64,000 bases of DNA from Rhodobacter sp. (GTDB lineage Bacteria > Pseudomonadota > Alphaproteobacteria > Rhodobacterales > Rhodobacteraceae), in the NCBI GenBank assembly GCA_013821825.1, contig PNJK01000008.1:27545-91544 (forward strand). Direction: 5' to 3'. Numbering within the stretch: position 1 is the stretch's first letter; every line of letters begins with the position of its first letter. The notes beneath the pieces were generated by a model that was not told where the DNA came from, searched no databases, and saw only the letters and a program-made list of their open reading frames with translations. The position numbers and the translations under genes were made by a program. Below, in pieces: positions 1-9,119 of the stretch.

Positions 1-548
1 GATTTCGGCGCGCCTGTGCCGGTCCGGATGACACGGCCGTCTGCCAGCACCACCTCGAGCGCCCGCACATTGTCGCGCATCGTGCCATAGCGCACCGCCG
101 TGGTGCCAGAGGCCCGGGTTGCCGCCATTCCGCCGATCGAGGCGTTTGCCCCCGGATCGACCGGGAACATCAAGCCAGTCGTCCGCAACTCCCGGTTCAA
201 GGCTTCGCGGCTGATGCCCGGCTGGACGCGCACCAGCCGATCTTCGGGTCGGACCTCCAGCACTGCCGTCATGTTGCGGAAATCTACCGTAACCCCACCC
301 TCGACGGCCAGTGCATGCCCCTCAAGCGAGGTGCCGGCCCCCCAGCCGATCAACGCAAAGCGGTGTGCTGTGGCCAGCCGGGCAAGGGCCGCGACCTCGA
401 CCGTAGTTGCGGGGAATACCACCGCATCAGGCAGGCCTGCCGTAACCAGGCTTTCGCTTTGCCCATGTTCTGCCAGCACTGCTGCCGCCGTGGACAGCCG
501 GATCCCGAAAAGGGCGTGCAGCGATGCAAGGGCGGTGGCGGTCAACAT
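1..548 (-). CDS. FAD-linked oxidase, D-lactate dehydrogenase type (3' part off the window)
   Basis: This is the N-terminal 182 codons of a flavoprotein whose reading frame stays open to the window edge. It shows the FAD-binding type 4 (PCMH) fold: a FPATTVEVAALARLA segment near residue 45, a GWGAGTSLEGH pyrophosphate-binding loop and an ASIGGMAATRASGTTAVRYG stretch near residue 130. These strings are typical of cytochrome-linked D-lactate dehydrogenases and the related GlcD subunit of glycolate oxidase, which oxidise 2-hydroxy acids and pass electrons to the respiratory chain. The ATG at 548 gives a normal short N-terminus without a signal peptide. It is divergent from purQ, with 99 bases between the start codons. 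Substrate (D-lactate or glycolate) is inferred. Confidence 0.8.
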   Translation of the reverse strand, partial: MLTATALASLHALFGIRLSTAAAVLAEHGQSESLVTAGLPDAVVFPATTVEVAALARLATAHRFALIGWGAGTSLEGHALAVEGGVTVDFRNMTAVLEVRPEDRLVRVQPGISREALNRELRTTGLMFPVDPGANASIGGMAATRASGTTAVRYGTMRDNVRALEVVLADGRVIRTGTGAPK

Positions 549-647
549 GTCCCGACCCTAGCCTTCCGGCAACCAAGCGCCAAGGGGTAGCCCTTCACGC
601 CGCCTTGCGCTAAGAGGCGGGCAACCGCCACCTTCGGGGAGTCGTCC

Positions 648-1316
648 ATGAAAGCCGCCGTCATCACCTTCCCGGGCTCCAATTGCGACCGTGACCTTGC
701 CACCGCCTTCGAAGGCGCCGGCTTCGAGGTGGCACGGGTCTGGCACAAGGATACCGCGCTGCCGAAAGGCGTGGACGTGGTGGGGGTGCCGGGCGGCTTT
801 TCCTTCGGCGATTATCTGCGCTGCGGGGCCATTGCGGCGCAGTCGCCGATCTCCACCGCCATTCGCGGCCATGCCGACAGGGGCGGCTTCGTGCTTGGCA
901 TCTGCAACGGGTTCCAGGTGCTGACGGAAATGGGACTCCTCCCCGGTGCCCTGATGCGCAATGCGGGGCTGAAGTTCGTTTGCAAGACCGTTTCGCTGCG
1001 CGTCGCCACCACCGACACGGCCTATACGGCGGGCTATGTGCTGGGCCAGAAGATCCGCATCCCGATCGCGCATCATGACGGAAATTACACTATCGACGCC
1101 GACGGTCTGGCCCGCCTGCAAGGCGATGGCCGCATTGCCTTTACCTATTGCGACAACCCGAACGGGTCCATGGCCGACATCGCCGGGGTGCTTTCGGACA
1201 ACCGCCGCGTCCTTGGCATGATGCCCCACCCCGAACGCGCCGCAGATGCCACGCTGGGGGGGGAAGACGGCCGCCCGCTCTTTGCCGCGCTGATGGGCGG
1301 GATGGCGCTGGCCTGA
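648..1316 (+). CDS. purQ: Phosphoribosylformylglycinamidine synthase subunit I (PurQ)
   Basis: This is the 222-residue glutaminase subunit of FGAM synthase. It releases ammonia from glutamine for the fourth step of purine synthesis, working with PurS and small PurL. The class I amidotransferase triad is visible: nucleophile Cys86 in LGICNGFQ, and the C-terminal His and Glu in MMPHPERA. The N-terminus [16 protein letters not shown] is canonical for PurQ. The length matches the three-subunit form of the enzyme. Its partner purS is in this window but about 17 kb away on the opposite strand, whereas the two are often adjacent. A GGGGAG ribosome-binding site lies about 8 bases ahead of the ATG. 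Confidence 0.96.
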   Translation: MKAAVITFPGSNCDRDLATAFEGAGFEVARVWHKDTALPKGVDVVGVPGGFSFGDYLRCGAIAAQSPISTAIRGHADRGGFVLGICNGFQVLTEMGLLPGALMRNAGLKFVCKTVSLRVATTDTAYTAGYVLGQKIRIPIAHHDGNYTIDADGLARLQGDGRIAFTYCDNPNGSMADIAGVLSDNRRVLGMMPHPERAADATLGGEDGRPLFAALMGGMALA

Positions 1317-1362
1317 CGGCCATCAGCTTGAGGCCTTCACGGGGCAGGCCTAATCTTTCCAC

Positions 1363-3123
1363 ATGATCAGCATCGACCCGCAACAGCAGACGACAGCCGC
1401 CCCGGGCCTGCCTTGGCGCGTCAAGCTTGCTGTTGGGCTGTTGCTGCTTTTGGCAGCCGGCGTGGTTCTGGTTTCGAACCGCCTGCTGACCGACCGATAC
1501 ACCGCCGACACCCGCAGCCGGGCCGAGGTGCGGCTGGCGCTTTACACCGGCAACCTGATGGCTGAATTGCAGCGGACTTCGGTGGTGCCGCTGCTCTTGT
1601 CGCGCGACCCTGAACTTGTGCAGGCGCTGAAGGATGGCAACTTCTCCGCCACCTCGGCCAAACTGATCGCCCTGCAGACGCAGATCGGCGTCGCATCGAT
1701 CCGGCTGCTGGACAACGATGGCCGCGTCGTTGGGGCCACCAACCGCAACATCCTTGGCACCAACAATCGCAGCGATACCTACTTCGTCGATGCGAAGCGC
1801 ACGAACGAGACCACCTTCACTTCGGCAAAGCGAGAGGCGGGCGGCTACGACTTTGTCTATTCGCGCTCGGTGCAGGCCGATGGAAGGACGATGGGCGTCA
1901 TCGTCGTTTCGGTCGACCTGATGAAATACGAACGCGCCTGGTCGGGGCTGCAGGACGCAGTGCTGGTGACCGACAGCGAAGGCACCGTGGTGCTGGCGAC
2001 GGAACCGCGGTGGCGCGGCCTTCCCGTGGAAGTGGCGCTGGCCCTGCGCGACCCGCCCTCGGCCATCGCCCGGGCGCTGCGAGCGACCACCGACTGGACG
2101 CATGAACCGGCTGACGCCTATGTGCGCGGCGAGGCCGTGATGAAGACCGAGGCGCGGGTGCCCTTCCGCGGCTGGAAGATCCAGACCTTCACCGCCTATG
2201 GCTCCGTCCGCGAACAGGTGAACGGAATCCTCGCGCTGGAGATCATGGGTTTTGCCATCCTCATGGCCATCACCTTCTACATCCTGTCCCGAAGGGCCTG
2301 GTCGCGATCCTTGTCGTTTCAACGGGAATCGACCGAACTGCGGGCGCTGAACGCAAGGCTTCAACGCGAGATCGCCGAGCGCGAAAAGGTGCAAAAGGAT
2401 TTGGCCGTGGCCGAGCTGACGCTGGCACAATCCTCGAAACTGGCCGCACTGGGCGAGATGTCGGCCGCCGTGAGCCATGAATTGAACCAGCCGCTTGCGG
2501 CCATGAAGACCTATCTGGCCGGCGCCCGGCTGTTGTTGCAGCGCAAGCGGCCGGAAGAAGCCCTGTCCAGCTTTCAGCGGATCGACGATCTGATCGAACG
2601 CATGGGCGCCATTACCCGGCAGTTGAAATCCTACGCCCGCAAGGGTGGCGAGGCCTTTGAAGAGGTCGATCTGCGCGCCTGCGTCTCATCGGCGCTGGCC
2701 ATGATGGAACCGCAATTGAAAGCCCGCGTCGTCAAGATAAGCCGCGGCCTGCCGCGCCAGCCGGTGATGGTGCTGGCCGACCGGATCCGGCTGGAACAGG
2801 TGATAATCAATCTTTTGCGCAACGCGCTTGACGCGACAAAGGACGTGAACGCGCCTCAGATCGACATTCTTTTGTCGGCGGGCGAAACAGCCACGCTGAC
2901 GGTGCGCGACAACGGCCACGGGATCGCCGATCTCGAGAACCTGTTCGAGCCGTTCTATACGACGAAGAAACCCGGGGAAGGGGTGGGCCTTGGCCTTGCC
3001 ATCTCCTCCGGCATCGTGACCGACCTTGGCGGAAGACTGACTGCCCACAACGGTGAAGGCGGCGGCGCGGTGTTCGAGATGCAATTGCCGATTTTCGGCA
3101 AGAAACAGGAAGCAGCAGAATGA
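1363..3123 (+). CDS. dctB: C4-dicarboxylate-type sensor histidine kinase DctB
   Basis: The 586-residue membrane sensor kinase has one transmembrane helix near residues 22-40 and another near 290-308. They enclose a periplasmic sensing region of about 250 residues, as in the double-Cache DctB family. A short coiled linker follows, then the H-box SHELNQPLAAMK with the phospho-accepting His372, the N-box NLLRNALDAT, and the DNGHGI and GEGVGLGLAIS ATP-binding motifs. DctB senses succinate, malate or fumarate and phosphorylates DctD. The next gene begins 10 bases past the stop, so the two form an operon. No dctP/Q/M transporter is next to it, so the regulated target lies elsewhere. Ligand is inferred from the family. 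Confidence 0.92.
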   Translation: MISIDPQQQTTAAPGLPWRVKLAVGLLLLLAAGVVLVSNRLLTDRYTADTRSRAEVRLALYTGNLMAELQRTSVVPLLLSRDPELVQALKDGNFSATSAKLIALQTQIGVASIRLLDNDGRVVGATNRNILGTNNRSDTYFVDAKRTNETTFTSAKREAGGYDFVYSRSVQADGRTMGVIVVSVDLMKYERAWSGLQDAVLVTDSEGTVVLATEPRWRGLPVEVALALRDPPSAIARALRATTDWTHEPADAYVRGEAVMKTEARVPFRGWKIQTFTAYGSVREQVNGILALEIMGFAILMAITFYILSRRAWSRSLSFQRESTELRALNARLQREIAEREKVQKDLAVAELTLAQSSKLAALGEMSAAVSHELNQPLAAMKTYLAGARLLLQRKRPEEALSSFQRIDDLIERMGAITRQLKSYARKGGEAFEEVDLRACVSSALAMMEPQLKARVVKISRGLPRQPVMVLADRIRLEQVIINLLRNALDATKDVNAPQIDILLSAGETATLTVRDNGHGIADLENLFEPFYTTKKPGEGVGLGLAISSGIVTDLGGRLTAHNGEGGGAVFEMQLPIFGKKQEAAE

Positions 3124-3133
3124 AGAGGTCCCA

Positions 3134-4462
3134 ATGGCCCGCGCAATGAAGGTCGCGATCGTCGATGACGAGGCAGACATGCGGCAATCGATCAGCCAGT
3201 GGCTTGCGTTAAGCGGGTTCGATACGGAAACCTATGCCTCGGCGGAAGACGCTTTGAAGGTGATCGGGCCTGAATTCCAGGGCGTGGTCGTCAGCGACAT
3301 CAAGATGCCCGGCATGGACGGGATGGCGTTTCTCAAGCGTCTGATGGGGCAGGACTCGGGGCTGCCGGTGATCATGATTACCGGCCACGGCGACGTGCCG
3401 ATGGCGGTCGAGGCGATGCGCGTCGGGGCTTTCGATTTTCTGGAAAAACCGTTCAACCCGGATCGGATGACCGAACTTGCCAAGCGCGCCACCCAGGCGC
3501 GGCGGATGACGCTGGACAACCGGGCCTTGCGGAAAGAGCTGTCGGACGGGTCCACCATCATGAAGAAGCTGATCGGCTCTTCCCCCGCGATGGAGCGTCT
3601 GCGCGAGGATATCCTTGATCTTGGGCAGGCCGACAGCCACGTCCTGATCGACGGTGAAACCGGGACCGGCAAGACCCTTGTCGCACATGCGCTGCATGCG
3701 GTCGGACCGCGCGCCTCGAAGAAGTTCGTCGCCATCTCTTGTGCGGCCTGGGGCGAGGAACAGCTGGCCGCGCGGCTGTTCGGCCCGGCATTGGACGGCA
3801 ACCTGCCCCTGATCGAAGAGGCGCGGGGGGGCACCCTTTGCCTTGAAGACATCGAGGCGCTGAGCCATTCGTTGCAGGCGCGGCTGCTCGCGGTGATCAA
3901 CGATCAGGGCACCCCGCCCGAAACCCGCATCATCGCGATCTGCAACCAGCATGCACCCGACACAACGCTGGAGGCCGTGCTGCGGCCCGACCTTTTCTAC
4001 CGTCTGGGCGCGATGACCATCCTTCTGCCGCCGCTGCGGACCCGCGGCGAGGATATCCTGCAGCTTTTCACCCGGCTGTCCGAACAGTTCGCCGAGGAAT
4101 ACGGCTGCGATGCCCCGCAGGTTACAGCGCAAGAGGCGGCCCAGCTCTTGCAGGCGCCCTGGCCTGGAAACGTCAGGCAACTGGTGAACATCTCGGAGCG
4201 TGCGGTCTTGCAGAACCGGCGCGGATCGGGGTCGATCGCCAGCCTCCTCATGGCCGACAACGAGGCGGCGGGGCCAGCGCTGACCACCGAGGGCAAGCCG
4301 CTGAAGGACTATGTCGAAGCATTCGAGAGAATGCTGATCGACAACACCATGCGCCGGCACAAGGGGTCGATCGTGGCGGTGATGGAGGAGCTTTGCCTGC
4401 CGCGCCGGACCTTGAACGAGAAGATGGCGAAGTACGGGCTAAGCCGGTCAGACTATGTCTGA
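3134..4462 (+). CDS. dctD: DctD-type response regulator with AAA+ domain lacking GAFTGA
   Basis: This 442-residue regulator has a receiver domain (phospho-acceptor Asp55 in VVVSDIKMPGMDG), an AAA+ domain with Walker A GETGTGKT at 174-181, and a C-terminal Fis-type helix-turn-helix (LPRRTLNEKMAKYGLSR). It follows dctB and is its likely partner. The central domain is abnormal. The GAFTGA loop that normally contacts sigma54 is missing: the sequence runs from ARLFGPALDG straight to EEARGGTLCLEDIEAL. The Walker B segment also reads LEDIE where the family usually has LDEI. It may therefore activate or repress without sigma54. The ATG at 3134 is chosen because it gives the usual start just before VAIVDDE; the same frame extends upstream into dctB. 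Confidence 0.9.
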   Translation: MARAMKVAIVDDEADMRQSISQWLALSGFDTETYASAEDALKVIGPEFQGVVVSDIKMPGMDGMAFLKRLMGQDSGLPVIMITGHGDVPMAVEAMRVGAFDFLEKPFNPDRMTELAKRATQARRMTLDNRALRKELSDGSTIMKKLIGSSPAMERLREDILDLGQADSHVLIDGETGTGKTLVAHALHAVGPRASKKFVAISCAAWGEEQLAARLFGPALDGNLPLIEEARGGTLCLEDIEALSHSLQARLLAVINDQGTPPETRIIAICNQHAPDTTLEAVLRPDLFYRLGAMTILLPPLRTRGEDILQLFTRLSEQFAEEYGCDAPQVTAQEAAQLLQAPWPGNVRQLVNISERAVLQNRRGSGSIASLLMADNEAAGPALTTEGKPLKDYVEAFERMLIDNTMRRHKGSIVAVMEELCLPRRTLNEKMAKYGLSRSDYV

Positions 4463-5228
4463 CCGGGTGTCCCGGATCGGGGCATTCCGAAACCTTGGCG
4501 AAATCAAGACTTTGCCAGCGATGTTCTTGGGTCCTTAACCCTTTGCGGCACTCAGGCGATCGCCCGAGGTGCGGAAAGCAAAATGACCCCAAGAGACCTG
4601 CGTCCCAGCATTGCCGGCCTGGCCATCGGTTTGGCCTCGCCCTGACCGGCGCTGCCGGAATGCCTTGGTGAGGGGGCTGCTATCGGGGGCTTGGACTGCT
4701 GATTTTCGGGGGCCTCGCGGCTTTCGTCGCGGTGGTCGGACTGAGCATCCGGGGGCTTGTCGTCCTGGCCCGTCGCTGGCGCAGACGCCGAGTACGCCCA
4801 TGGCACAAGCCCAGGGCCGCCTTCTGCCACCGTCGCCACAGCATCGAAAGCCCATTGTCTTTCCGCCCGCTTTCCCGTTAGGGTCGCGTGACGCGGAGGT
4901 AACATTTTCGCGCAGGTATTTTTGCCGTGCAGGATTGGCGCCCGATGCGCGCCTTCTGCACAGCAGTCGGAACCGCCGCAAGGCTTTGAAATTTCCCGCC
5001 AAGTCCTTGACGATGCGGGATTTACAGGTGGTCGACCGCAAGGTCGCCTGAAGTGAAACGCGATGACGTGTGCGAGAATGACAAAGACTGGCGAGGTGTG
5101 CCCAAAGGGCACGGCCCGCCGCTTTGATCCGCGCAACCTCGCCCGAACAAGCCGCCCTTACCCTGTCAGTCATCCACCGGGGGCCTCTCCCGGCGATGCC
5201 ATTGGAAGGCCGGGCGCATTGGAACAAA
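4463..5228. other. 766-base non-coding stretch, likely long rne leader
   Basis: I find no convincing complete gene here. Long 5' leaders that feed back on RNase E levels are known for rne in enterobacteria, and this stretch could hold a comparable leader; that is inference. A possible gene remnant is visible on the + strand at about 4588-4860. One frame gives a short hydrophobic start (MTPRDLRPSIAGLAIGLA) that stops at once. A neighbouring frame gives a transmembrane-like run (LLIFGGLAAFVAVVGL) followed by an arginine cluster. No single open frame with a start codon joins them. I cannot place a promoter with confidence. Confidence 0.5.
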
Positions 5229-7922
5229 ATGGCCAAAAAGATGCTTATCGACGCCACCCACGCCGAGGAAACTCGGGTTGTGGTGGTGGATGGGAACAAG
5301 GTTGAAGAGTTTGACTTTGAGACCCTGAACAAACGCCAACTTGCCGGAAACATCTATCTTGCCAAAGTGACCCGCGTGGAGCCTTCGCTTCAGGCGGCCT
5401 TTGTCGAATATGGCGGCAACCGGCACGGATTTCTGGCCTTTGCCGAAATCCACCCCGACTACTACCAGATCCCGGTCGCCGACCGTAAGGCGCTGATCGA
5501 GGAAGAGCGCCAGATGGCACGCGCCGAAGAGGAAGAGGACAACCGCCGCGACCGGCGCCGGTCTCCGCGGCCTCAGGGCCGGGCCGAAAGGGTCAAGGTC
5601 ACGGACGCGGTGGCCGAAGGCCCGTCGGGTATGGACGTAGTGGACCTTGGCGAGGACGAGGGCAATGCCATCGTTGAAACCGTCGCTGCACCGGAAGCCG
5701 CACCGGAAGCCGTGCACGGCCACGACGCCGGGCATGACGCAGGGCATGACCACGACCATCCGAATGGCGCGTCGCCGGCGGAAGACGCTGGCGAGACTGT
5801 CCGCCCCTATCGCGCGATGGACCATGCCAGCGAGACCGATGACGAGATCGAATCCATCGCCGAAGAGGATGTGGCCGAGGAAATCGCAGCTCCCCGCCGG
5901 ACGCCCCGTGCCCGGCGCTACAAAATCCAGGAAGTGGTCAAGGTCCGGCAGATCATGCTGGTCCAAGTCGTCAAGGAAGAACGCGGCAACAAGGGTGCCG
6001 CGCTGACCACCTATCTGTCGCTGGCGGGCCGCTACTGCGTCTTGATGCCGAACACCGCGCGCGGCGGCGGGATTTCCCGCAAGATCACCGTTGCGGCGGA
6101 TCGCAAGAAACTGAAGGAAATCGCAGGCGAGATCGAGGTGCCGGAAGGTGCCGGCCTGATCATCCGCACGGCGGGTGCCAAGCGCACCAAGCCCGAGATC
6201 AAGCGCGACTACGAATATCTGATGCGGCTGTGGGAACAGATACGCGAGCTGACGCTGAAGTCGATTGCTCCGGCGAAGATCTACGAGGAAGGCGACCTGA
6301 TCAAACGCTCGATCCGCGACCTTTACAGCCGCGAGATCGACGAGGTGATCGTCGAGGGCGAGGGCGGGTATCGCACCGCCAAGGACTTTATGCGGATGAT
6401 CATGCCAAGTCACGCCAAGCAGGTGGTGCGGCACAATGATCCGATGCCCCTTTTCGCCAAGTATCAGGTGGAAAGCTATCTGGGCGGCATGTTCAACCCG
6501 GTGGTGCAGCTGAAGTCGGGTGGCTACATCGTGATCGGCGTGACCGAAGCGCTGGTCGCCATTGACGTGAACTCGGGTCGGGCGACCAAGGAAGGCTCGA
6601 TCGAAGATACGGCGCTGAAGACAAACCTGGAAGCGGCGGAAGAGGTCGCGCGCCAGCTGCGCCTGCGCGACCTTGCCGGGCTTATCGTCATCGACTTCAT
6701 CGACATGGAAGAGCGCAAGAACAACGCTTCGGTCGAGAAGCGCCTGAAGGACAAGCTGAAGACCGACCGGGCGCGGATCCAGGTGGGCCGCATCTCCGGT
6801 TTCGGCCTGATGGAGATGAGCCGCCAGCGCTTGCGTCCGGGGATGCTGGAATCGACGACCCAGCCCTGCGCGCATTGCCATGGCACCGGGCTGATCCGGT
6901 CGGACGATTCCATGGCGCTGCAGGTTCTGCGCGCGCTTGATGAAGAGGGCACGCGGAAGCGGTCGAAAGAGGTGCTGCTGAGGGCGCCGATCGGGATCGT
7001 GAACTACCTGATCAACAACAAGCGCGAGCATATCGCGATGATCGAGGCCCGTTACGGCATGTCCGTGCGCATCGAGGCCGATCCGGCGATGATCAGCCCC
7101 GACCATACGATCGAGAAGTTCAAGACCGCGCTGCGTGTTGTGCCGGAGACCCCGGTGATTTCCGGCCATGCCGGATTGATGGGCGCGCCCGTGGCCGAGG
7201 AAGAGGACCAGGACGACGATCTGGTCGATGACCTGATCGAAGAGGAAGAGGCCGAGGCGGTCGAAGCGGTCGAGGTGGTATCCTCCCCGGCGGCTGACGG
7301 AGACACGGGCGCACCCGGCAAGAAAAAGCGGCGTCGGCGCCGGCGCCGGCGCGGTGGAGCCCGTGAGGGTGAGCAGGCGGTCAGTGATGCTGCCTCGGAC
7401 GAGGAGAGCGACGAAGACGACGTGGGTGGGGCCGAGGCTCAAACCGAGGAAGCAGCGGCAGGGGCAGAGAAGCCTCCGGCGAAGCGCACCCGCAAGCCGC
7501 GGTCCCGCAAGGGCGCCGAAGCGCCGGACTCAAGGCCGGAACCCAAGCCGGTTGCCGCGTCTGCGACAGAGCTTGCCCCGGAACCGGTGGCAGGGGTTGC
7601 ACCCGCCGAACCAGCCAAGCCGGCGCCCCGCAAGCGGGCGTCCCGGGCGAAATCGGCCGGGGCGGAACCTGTCGCCGAAATGACGGCAGAGGTTACTGCT
7701 CTGGCCGAGGTTGTGGCGGAAGCTGCCCCCGAAGCGCCGGCAAAGCCCAAAGCCTCGCGCAGCCGCGCCCCGGCCAAGCCGAAAGCTGCGAAGTCCCCGG
7801 AACTTGTGCCTGATCCGGGCCAGCAGCCAGTGGCCGAAGCGGTCCGTCCCGACCCGGCGCAAGCCGTGACCGAGGACTCGTCGAAGCCCAAGCGCAAGGG
7901 GTGGTGGTCGGTCGGGCGCTAA
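5229..7922 (+). CDS. rne: Ribonuclease E
   Basis: This 897-residue endoribonuclease is the core of the RNA degradosome and processes mRNA, rRNA and tRNA precursors. The catalytic half has an S1 domain that is split by a large acidic insertion, as in alphaproteobacteria. It carries the two metal-binding aspartates Asp446 (AIDVNSG) and Asp489 (VIDFIDM), and a Zn-link with Cys547 and Cys550 (CAHCHGTG). The insertion holds a histidine-rich patch, HGHDAGHDAGHDHDHP, at residues 163-178. The C-terminal half is disordered, with an arginine block (KKKRRRRRRRRGG) and Ala/Pro/Lys-rich repeats likely to bind RNA and partners. The ATG at 5229 (MAKKMLIDATHAEETRV) is the usual start; the frame extends 35 codons upstream without family support. 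Confidence 0.96.
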   Translation: MAKKMLIDATHAEETRVVVVDGNKVEEFDFETLNKRQLAGNIYLAKVTRVEPSLQAAFVEYGGNRHGFLAFAEIHPDYYQIPVADRKALIEEERQMARAEEEEDNRRDRRRSPRPQGRAERVKVTDAVAEGPSGMDVVDLGEDEGNAIVETVAAPEAAPEAVHGHDAGHDAGHDHDHPNGASPAEDAGETVRPYRAMDHASETDDEIESIAEEDVAEEIAAPRRTPRARRYKIQEVVKVRQIMLVQVVKEERGNKGAALTTYLSLAGRYCVLMPNTARGGGISRKITVAADRKKLKEIAGEIEVPEGAGLIIRTAGAKRTKPEIKRDYEYLMRLWEQIRELTLKSIAPAKIYEEGDLIKRSIRDLYSREIDEVIVEGEGGYRTAKDFMRMIMPSHAKQVVRHNDPMPLFAKYQVESYLGGMFNPVVQLKSGGYIVIGVTEALVAIDVNSGRATKEGSIEDTALKTNLEAAEEVARQLRLRDLAGLIVIDFIDMEERKNNASVEKRLKDKLKTDRARIQVGRISGFGLMEMSRQRLRPGMLESTTQPCAHCHGTGLIRSDDSMALQVLRALDEEGTRKRSKEVLLRAPIGIVNYLINNKREHIAMIEARYGMSVRIEADPAMISPDHTIEKFKTALRVVPETPVISGHAGLMGAPVAEEEDQDDDLVDDLIEEEEAEAVEAVEVVSSPAADGDTGAPGKKKRRRRRRRRGGAREGEQAVSDAASDEESDEDDVGGAEAQTEEAAAGAEKPPAKRTRKPRSRKGAEAPDSRPEPKPVAASATELAPEPVAGVAPAEPAKPAPRKRASRAKSAGAEPVAEMTAEVTALAEVVAEAAPEAPAKPKASRSRAPAKPKAAKSPELVPDPGQQPVAEAVRPDPAQAVTEDSSKPKRKGWWSVGR

Positions 7923-7939
7923 GCGCCTGGACCCGCCGA

Positions 7940-8170
7940 TCAGGCCCTGCGGATCAGGTGGAGGGTGACAGACCCCTCTGCCCGTGCGCCGAGGTAGGCA
8001 TGCCCCGCCTCGGCGCAGAAATGCGGCAGGTCGATCGCAGCCATCGCATCGGTGGCGCGGACGCAAAGCACGGTGCCGGACGCAAGCGACAGCAGCCGCT
8101 TGCGGGCCCGCAGCACCGGCAGCGGGCAAAGCAGCCCCTCGCAATCGACGATCTCATCCCAGTGGTCCAT
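7940..8170 (-). CDS. TusA-family sulfurtransferase-like protein
   Basis: A 76-residue single-domain protein of the TusA/SirA family, with the signature CEGLLCPLPVLRARKRL near the N-terminus; the second Cys of this segment is the expected sulfur-carrying residue. TusA proteins relay persulfide sulfur, for example in tRNA 2-thiouridine synthesis, molybdenum cofactor synthesis or sulfur oxidation. The start at 8170 (MDHWDEIVDCEG) fits the family length; an upstream ATG in frame would add 12 residues with no similarity to the family. It is convergent with rne (17 bases between stops) and divergent from ccdA, which takes part in thiol transport, so a shared thiol theme is possible but unproven. 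Confidence 0.88.
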   Translation of the reverse strand: MDHWDEIVDCEGLLCPLPVLRARKRLLSLASGTVLCVRATDAMAAIDLPHFCAEAGHAYLGARAEGSVTLHLIRRA

Positions 8171-8293
8171 GGCGCCGGATGTATCCGCCCGGACAGGCCC
8201 CGGCAAGGTTACAGTCAGGCCACGCGGATGTGACGCGCTGTCCGGGTGACGCAGGTCGATAAACAGGCTATCTGAGCTGCAAGGGGACCCTTC

Positions 8294-9052
8294 ATGTTCG
8301 GAATCGAGATCATCGACGCTGCACTGCTGCCCGCGATGACTGTCGCGCTTCTGGCGGGGGTTCTGTCCTTTCTGTCACCTTGCGTGCTGCCGATCGTGCC
8401 GCCCTACCTTGCCTATATGGGCGGCATCTCGATGGGCGAGATGACGGGGGACGGACAGGCGCGGCGGCGGGTGATTCTGCCGGCGCTGTTCTTCGTCATG
8501 GGCCTCTCGACGGTGTTCCTGATCCTTGGCTTCACCGCTTCGGCGCTGGGAGCCTTTGTTCTGAACAACCAGGAGCTTCTGGCCCAGATCTCGGGCGTCG
8601 TCGTCATCATTTTCGGGCTCCATTTTGTCGGTCTCTTCCGCATCGCGCTGCTTGACCGGGAAATGCGGATGGATGCCGGCGAACGCGGCGGATCGGCGGT
8701 CGGGGCATATGTGCTTGGCCTGGCCTTCGCCTTCGGCTGGACGCCCTGCATCGGCCCGCAACTGGGCGCGATCCTGAGCCTTGCAGCGCAGGAAGGCAGC
8801 ACCGAACGCGGCACGCTGCTGTTGGGCGTTTATGCCCTTGGCCTTGGTCTGCCGTTCCTTGTCGCGGCGATCTTCGTCGAAAGATCAATGGTCTTGATGG
8901 GAAAGCTGAAACGCCACATGAAGCTGATCGAGCGGGCGATGGGCGCGCTGTTGCTGATTGTCGGCTTGGCGCTGGTCACCGGGGCCTTTACCGATTTCAG
9001 CTATTGGATGCTGGAAACCTATTACATTTTGGGTCTGCCAGTTCCGGGTTGA
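8294..9052 (+). CDS. ccdA: Thiol-disulfide transport membrane protein CcdA
   Basis: This 252-residue protein with six predicted membrane helices matches the CcdA/short DsbD family. It moves electrons from cytoplasmic thioredoxin across the membrane to reduce apocytochrome c and other periplasmic thiols. The paired redox cysteines are visible as Cys30 in LSFLSPCVLP and Cys152 in FGWTPCIGPQLG, each at a helix start as in the family. The length is typical for CcdA without the extra periplasmic domains of full DsbD. The ATG is preceded by a strong AAGGGGAC ribosome-binding site. It stands apart from other cytochrome c maturation genes here. Confidence 0.93.
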   Translation: MFGIEIIDAALLPAMTVALLAGVLSFLSPCVLPIVPPYLAYMGGISMGEMTGDGQARRRVILPALFFVMGLSTVFLILGFTASALGAFVLNNQELLAQISGVVVIIFGLHFVGLFRIALLDREMRMDAGERGGSAVGAYVLGLAFAFGWTPCIGPQLGAILSLAAQEGSTERGTLLLGVYALGLGLPFLVAAIFVERSMVLMGKLKRHMKLIERAMGALLLIVGLALVTGAFTDFSYWMLETYYILGLPVPG

Positions 9053-9119
9053 CCGATGCAGATCGGGGCTTATCCCCAGACCTGATCCGGCTACACTCCT
9101 GCTCAGCTGCGGTTAAGCA

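Noticed and set aside
5166..7442. Long open frame antisense to rne
   Set aside because: Typical high-GC shadow frame of a long acidic gene; product is His/Gln/Arg-rich without domains.
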